A DNA stretch of 37,163 bases from Candidatus Njordarchaeota archaeon (lineage in GTDB: Archaea > Asgardarchaeota > Njordarchaeia > Njordarchaeales > JAHKLH01): assembly GCA_029856635.1 (NCBI GenBank), contig JAHKLH010000001.1, positions 1 to 37,163 on the forward strand, written 5' to 3'. Positions within the stretch are counted from its first letter, which is position 1; the number at the start of each line of letters is the position of its first letter. A program made the position numbers and the translations under genes. The notes beneath the pieces were generated by a model that saw only the letters and a list, made by a program, of their open reading frames with translations, had not been told where the DNA came from and searched no databases. This document shows positions 32,877 to 37,163 of the stretch, piece by piece.

Positions 32877-32950
32877 AATTTTGTTTGAGAGGTAAAAGGG
32901 ACATAGTTCTTTCCTTATATTTTAAAAACTGAAAAATACTGTGTGGAAAA

Positions 32951-34339
32951 ATGCACATCTCAAGAGAAATTTTTCGTGCTTATGATATACGAGGAGTTAT
33001 TGGTCGCGATTTATTTCCAGATATTATTACACGAGCCTCTGCAATTTTTGCAAACATTATTCTGGAGACTGGTGGTAAAAACGTTACTCTCGCTGGTGAT
33101 GGAAGAACCTCAACTGATATGCTTATGTCTGCTGCAGCTTCAGGAATCGTCTCTGGTGGTTGCAATGTCTACATTACTGGTAAAATTCCAATTAGTGTCG
33201 CAAACTTCGTAACTTGGCGTAGAAAAGATGTGCACGGTGGTGCTTATATAACTGCAAGTCACAATCCTCCAGAATATAACGGAATTCGTTTTAGGCATGG
33301 TGATGGAACGGGTTTTGCGGAAGAAAATCAAGAAATAAAGAGAAGATTTTTTGAAGATGAAATAAAGTTCGCGAATTGGGATGAGCTTGGTTCAATTTAC
33401 ACCTTAAATTCAGAGTTAATAATAGATGAGTACCTCGACTTTGTTTCATCCCTCGGTTTTAAAGCTGAAAGAAAAATCAAGATACTTCTAGATACACGTA
33501 ATGGAATCGCGGGTGTTATTGTTCCAAAGCTTTTTATTAACCTGGGATTTGATGTAGTTCCGATTAATGTTAACGTTGATGGTAGATTTCCAGCGGGAGA
33601 TCCAGATCCAGTTCATACTGATTTATCTAAAACCATCGAGATTGTTAAAACAACACATGTAAGCATGGCTATTGCTTATGATGGAGATGGAGACCGTGCA
33701 GTTATGATTGATAAAAAGGGAAGAAAGTTCCCTGCAGAGGCGGTGGCAATCGTGCTTGCAAGAGAAATACTGAAGCCCGGTGATACGATTGTTTATAATG
33801 TAGCATGCTCCTCAATGCTCAGGGAAGTTCTTGAGGAAGAGGGATTCAAATGCGTTGAGTGCCGTGTAGGTGATGTTTTTGTTGCAAAAAAGTTAAAGGC
33901 AACTAATGCGAAATTTGGAGTTGAAGGAAGTTATCATTTCTTCCCTTCCTGGATTGGCTTCTATTATGATGATGCTATATTGGTCTCAGCAATATTCGCT
34001 TCGTTGATATCCAGAATTAATAAATCCCTCGATAAATTGTATAACGAGCTCAAACCATGGCCCATGATCAAGGAAAATATTTCTGCCCCTGATGAAATAA
34101 AATGGGTTGTGGTTGACTATATTAAGGAAAAATTGCTAAAAATGTATGATAACGTAAGTACAATTGATGGTATTAAAATATATTTTGATGGAGCTAGCGT
34201 TCTAATACGCCCAAGCAATACTGAACCTAAAATTAGAGTATTTACTGAAGCAAAGAATCCAGATACAGCAATGAAGTTACATAAAACATTCAAAAAGATT
34301 GTCCTTGATACAATAAGCGAAGTAAAGCAATATCGCTAA
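32951..34339 (+). CDS. phosphomannomutase/phosphoglucomutase
   Basis: This alpha-D-phosphohexomutase interconverts hexose-6- and hexose-1-phosphates. It has the active-site serine loop TASHNPPEYNG (101-111), metal-binding DGDGDR (244-249), and phosphate-binding RPSNTEPKIR (420-429). The sugar-specificity loop reads GVEGSYHF (323-330) instead of the usual GGExSGHx, an odd feature. The length of 462 is normal. ATG at 32951 is clear. The next gene encodes a heavily sequon-bearing surface protein, consistent with supplying sugar nucleotide precursors for N-glycosylation, though this is an inference from position. Confidence 0.92.
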   Translation: MHISREIFRAYDIRGVIGRDLFPDIITRASAIFANIILETGGKNVTLAGDGRTSTDMLMSAAASGIVSGGCNVYITGKIPISVANFVTWRRKDVHGGAYITASHNPPEYNGIRFRHGDGTGFAEENQEIKRRFFEDEIKFANWDELGSIYTLNSELIIDEYLDFVSSLGFKAERKIKILLDTRNGIAGVIVPKLFINLGFDVVPINVNVDGRFPAGDPDPVHTDLSKTIEIVKTTHVSMAIAYDGDGDRAVMIDKKGRKFPAEAVAIVLAREILKPGDTIVYNVACSSMLREVLEEEGFKCVECRVGDVFVAKKLKATNAKFGVEGSYHFFPSWIGFYYDDAILVSAIFASLISRINKSLDKLYNELKPWPMIKENISAPDEIKWVVVDYIKEKLLKMYDNVSTIDGIKIYFDGASVLIRPSNTEPKIRVFTEAKNPDTAMKLHKTFKKIVLDTISEVKQYR

Positions 34340-34372
34340 TTTTATTAAGTTATTGAGTTAAGGTGGACATTC

Positions 34373-35764
34373 ATGAAAAAGCTAATGATGCTGACGTTAA
34401 TCATCATTATGATTTGCTTCTTATTCAATTCTACATGCACGACCAAAGATACTTCATTCGTTTTTACTAATACACCACATATCAGTAGACTACATGCTCA
34501 CATAATGCCTGCAACTAATGATGAAAATCTCACACTTGCTCCCGTTTACATGGTGAATATTACACTAGCTAATGGTTCTGTAATTGGTTTTCAAAACGTA
34601 GATAATGCAACAACTTGGATAATAAATGCTATAAGGACTCGATTAATTTCAATAGGGGATATTTCACGAATTGATTTTATACTTGTGCGAAATTGGGGTA
34701 AAATAAGACATTTCATAAATGTAAGCGCAAATGAAACTATTAATGCTACCTATTATCCAGGATATAGACTATTCTTCGTCCGGCTCTTTAACGCGAGTCA
34801 GTTTAATTATACTGGAGAAATTGGAGCGGTTATGTATAATGACTGGTTCAGTCAAGAAATTGGTTATTCATTATATAAATTCATCTATGGACCTCTTCCA
34901 GAAATAAATGCAACTACTATTTTCAATAATACAATCACATCTTACAATCTTATTTCTGGGCTCTCAGTAATAGTGCTCATCAATTCATCGTTTGAAAATA
35001 CTTCTGTCACCATATTACGGGAGATTAGCAAAATATCAGATGATGTCCAGAGAGTAATTATAATAGATTTGTCAAATAATCAAACACAACTTCTTCGAAT
35101 TTTGAACATTACCAATATAACGACTGACTTCTTACCCATATTGGATTGTAATATTACAATTAGGGATGATTTTTGCAATGTAACCTATAATACCTCTCTA
35201 GAAGCTTTTGGATTTGCTCCACGAGTACCTGCTTTACTTACGATATTAGACGGCATGGTTATATGGAAATCTTGTGGTATCGCGTCTCTAAATGAATTTG
35301 AAACTACATTATCAACATTACATGAATTTGGAATATTAGGAATTGCAAAGTACGACTTACTAAATGTTACTGCAATCAATTTATTAGTTAATGAAACCGC
35401 TACGATTTATATTTCCATTAGTGATGGACTTGGAAATATTTCTGTGTCGGCCACTTATGAATTTTTAACTGAAAAGAATGAAACAATAGGTGAAATTAAG
35501 AACATCTCTGCTAAGCTTATTCATCCAAAAGTTTTTGCTGTATATGGTATTTTTGTTCCAAATGGCTCGAGATATCTTCGAATTTTTGTGAAAGTTGACA
35601 CTGAGTTCACGGGAACTATGCTTTACGGACCATTTATATTTAAAGTGAAAGTTAAAGAAAAACCATCAGAGGAATTAGGCCCTAAAATAGAGCAGATCGC
35701 AGGAGCAATCGCGGGAATAATAATCTTAATAGTTCTAATCTACGTTTATAAGAAATTACGCTAA
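34373..35764 (+). CDS. surface protein with thioredoxin-like region
   Basis: The protein has an N-terminal signal peptide (KKLMMLTLIIIMICFLF), a long ectodomain and a C-terminal membrane anchor near residues 440-460 (AGAIAGIIILIVLIYVY) followed by KKLR. I counted about 26 N-x-S/T sequons in 463 residues. Residues about 200-325 run VIVLINSSFENTSVTILREI, then VIIIDLSNN, then FGFAPRVPALLTILDGM with a glycine-x-motif, which has the strand-helix order of thioredoxin folds, but lacks the CxxC motif. A C-terminal part has Ig-like strands (TATIYISISDGLGNISVSATYEF in segments). Function is unknown; it may be a redox-inactive adhesive or envelope protein. Confidence 0.6.
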   Translation: MKKLMMLTLIIIMICFLFNSTCTTKDTSFVFTNTPHISRLHAHIMPATNDENLTLAPVYMVNITLANGSVIGFQNVDNATTWIINAIRTRLISIGDISRIDFILVRNWGKIRHFINVSANETINATYYPGYRLFFVRLFNASQFNYTGEIGAVMYNDWFSQEIGYSLYKFIYGPLPEINATTIFNNTITSYNLISGLSVIVLINSSFENTSVTILREISKISDDVQRVIIIDLSNNQTQLLRILNITNITTDFLPILDCNITIRDDFCNVTYNTSLEAFGFAPRVPALLTILDGMVIWKSCGIASLNEFETTLSTLHEFGILGIAKYDLLNVTAINLLVNETATIYISISDGLGNISVSATYEFLTEKNETIGEIKNISAKLIHPKVFAVYGIFVPNGSRYLRIFVKVDTEFTGTMLYGPFIFKVKVKEKPSEELGPKIEQIAGAIAGIIILIVLIYVYKKLR

Positions 35765-35786
35765 GACATCACTAAGCTTAATATAT

Positions 35787-36185
35787 TTAATCCTCAATTT
35801 GTTCCTCTATTTTCTTTTTCCTATACTCCGTCACAATTCTTCTTAGAGTCATTTCAATAAATTCCTCATTTTTTCCAGCCATTGCAAAAGCATCCTCAAG
35901 AATTTCATCAAATGTATTTTGATCTAGGATAATAATTTCTTCTTTAATGATATCGAGTTTCTTTGGCATTGGTAAAACTGTTATCTTTACTTCATTCTCA
36001 ATCCATTTAAGTTTCCGCCAGTTTTCTTTAACGAAGAGATACTTTATCTGCATTTCTTTAATAAGATTTAACGCTGTTTTCTTTGGAGTTTTTGCAGAAT
36101 TTACAATTAGTGCTACCATTCGTGTCGGGTATTTTTGATATAGAGTTTCCAATTCATCCAGATTTATCACATATCCTATTACCAT
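35787..36185 (-). CDS. hypothetical protein near DUF460
   Basis: The 132-residue protein begins MVIGYVINLDELETLYQKYP and has mixed strands and helices in its first 80 residues (MVALIVNSAKTPKKTALNLI). It ends in a charged helix YRKKKIEEQIED. No known motif is visible. It is on the same strand as the upstream partial DUF460 gene, with a 36-bp gap, and may be co-transcribed. Confidence 0.65.
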   Translation of the reverse strand: MVIGYVINLDELETLYQKYPTRMVALIVNSAKTPKKTALNLIKEMQIKYLFVKENWRKLKWIENEVKITVLPMPKKLDIIKEEIIILDQNTFDEILEDAFAMAGKNEEFIEMTLRRIVTEYRKKKIEEQIED

Positions 36186-36221
36186 TTCATTTTCACGTAA
36201 TGTGAGTAATTTACGAAGAAT

Positions 36222-37163
36222 TTAATTTTCGTTCTTAAGTTGAATGATATCTTCTTTCAATTTACGTAGCTGGGACAAAGCTTCCTGCAATTGTGATTTT
36301 AAATTTACTATGTATTGGGATTCTAACTGAGAAAGTTTTCCACTCATTATTTCATTAAGTTCTTTGTTTTTAATCATTAATTGCTTATGGAGATATGCTA
36401 TTTCAGCATCTTTTTCTTTTAATTTAACTCTAAGTTTGCGTATTTCGTCCTGTAATGCTTTTAATTCCACTCTGAACTTCTCCCTCTCTTTCTCTAAGTG
36501 TTCAAGTAATTTTTTCCGCTCTTCTTCCCAATCATGAAAGGTAACACGCGAGGACTTAAGTTCAATCGATTGTAGAGCAGAGGATATTTGCTTATCAATG
36601 TATTTTCTTATGAAAGATGAAATAACTTCTTTTAATGGCTTCCCAAAAATAACCTCCTTCTTGATTTCATCGTGATCGAACAAAGGTGGTAGGCATGATA
36701 ATATATGATCAACCTTTTCTAAAATTTTTCGATAGTGTTGCCAAGCAAGAAATGCCGCAACCAGCGCGTCCCTTTCATGAGAATCTTTAACCTTGATACC
36801 TAGTCCCCTCACTATACTTCGCTTTTCATCCACGCTTAGGACTCTTTTTGGTATGTATACCATTGCACCAACCTTTGATGCAATCTTTTTAATTAGCCCT
36901 TGAACATGGGGAACATCGCATGAAAAAACTATTGGAATTCCATGTTCGTATATTATCTCAAGAGTCTTGATTAACCCCAAATCAGATTGACTTCCCACAT
37001 ACAAGATCCTACCATTTAAATCTAAAATCGCAAGACCTACTGTTTCTCCGGGGTCTAGTCCAATGATTACATATGATTTCTTCGTTATTTCCTTCTTTGT
37101 AACAAAAAGTAATCTATCCCGTTCAACTGGTCGAACAATTATCTGATATAACTCACCCTTGTA
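36222..37163 (-). CDS. DUF460 protein, partial (RNase H-like + coiled coil)
   Basis: The frame stays open to the right edge, so the gene starts outside the window; 313 residues are visible. It shows IGLDPGETVGLAILDLNG near the visible N terminus, a strand-aspartate-glycine motif of RNase H/YqgF folds, followed by GIPIVFSCDVPHVQGLI and HERDALVAAFLAW, which are diagnostic of DUF460. After about residue 215 the protein is a long charged coiled coil to the end. DUF460 is widespread in archaea with unknown function, predicted to be a nuclease-like or regulatory protein. An internal TTG at 37004 is not the start. Confidence 0.85.
   Translation of the reverse strand, partial: YKGELYQIIVRPVERDRLLFVTKKEITKKSYVIIGLDPGETVGLAILDLNGRILYVGSQSDLGLIKTLEIIYEHGIPIVFSCDVPHVQGLIKKIASKVGAMVYIPKRVLSVDEKRSIVRGLGIKVKDSHERDALVAAFLAWQHYRKILEKVDHILSCLPPLFDHDEIKKEVIFGKPLKEVISSFIRKYIDKQISSALQSIELKSSRVTFHDWEEERKKLLEHLEKEREKFRVELKALQDEIRKLRVKLKEKDAEIAYLHKQLMIKNKELNEIMSGKLSQLESQYIVNLKSQLQEALSQLRKLKEDIIQLKNEN

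Overview
The window is about 37 kb of an AT-rich archaeal chromosome. The archaeal assignment rests on aIF5B, ribosomal proteins L21e, L12, L10 and L1 in archaeal form, RNA polymerase subunit Rpo4, RNase P proteins Rpp30 and Rpp21, an Sm-like protein, archaeal TyrRS, a family B DNA polymerase, an Rqc2/NEMF-type protein, and an intron-containing tRNA-Gly. The DNA polymerase palm region and the split ribosomal gene order suggest a TACK-type lineage (Bathyarchaeia-like), but that is an inference with low certainty. Genes are packed on both strands with many 3-30 bp gaps and short overlaps. No insertion sequence, CRISPR array or prophage was seen.

Region 1 (1-7.1 kb) is an anaerobic redox block: a 2-oxoglutarate:ferredoxin oxidoreductase beta subunit, an HdrC/HdrB pair, a KorD-like ferredoxin, and an SdhB-like [2Fe-2S]/2x[4Fe-4S] protein. 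Interleaved are a retropepsin-like protease, a PaREP1/HEPN-like helical protein, and a large HTH-nucleotidyltransferase fusion whose promoter is enclosed by a 51-bp imperfect palindrome. The first 439 bp contain no convincing gene. Region 2 (7.3-13.5 kb) holds aIF5B, a TtuA/TtcA-like protein with a degenerate PP-loop, an IorA-like protein that appears to have lost its thiamine-diphosphate core, methionine aminopeptidase and a polytopic membrane protein.

Region 3 (13.6-22 kb) holds L21e, an unknown protein, a GATase/IFT52-like domain fused to a coiled coil, TyrRS, tRNA-Gly(CCC) with an intron, a large signal-peptide/ectodomain/coiled-coil membrane protein, a DRG-like GTPase, Rpp30, Rpo4 and a small Emc6-like membrane protein. 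Region 4 (22.1-31.9 kb) holds an LSm protein, L12, DNA polymerase B divergent from RqcH/NEMF, a stand-alone Lrp/AsnC ligand-binding domain, a SplB-like radical SAM protein, L10, L1 and carbamate kinase. Region 5 (32.1-37.2 kb) holds a membrane protein overlapping Rpp21, a phosphohexomutase, a sequon-dense surface protein with a thioredoxin-like stretch, an unknown protein, and a DUF460 RNase H-fold/coiled-coil protein cut by the right edge.

The redox genes could work together: Kor makes reduced ferredoxin, and the SdhB-like plus HdrCB proteins resemble the pieces of a thiol:fumarate reductase/heterodisulfide reductase iron-sulfur arm; no flavoprotein partner is in view. The most unusual items are the palindrome-flanked HTH-nucleotidyltransferase gene and the two neighbouring convergent genes (TtuA-like and IorA-like) that both look like enzymes with eroded catalytic motifs.
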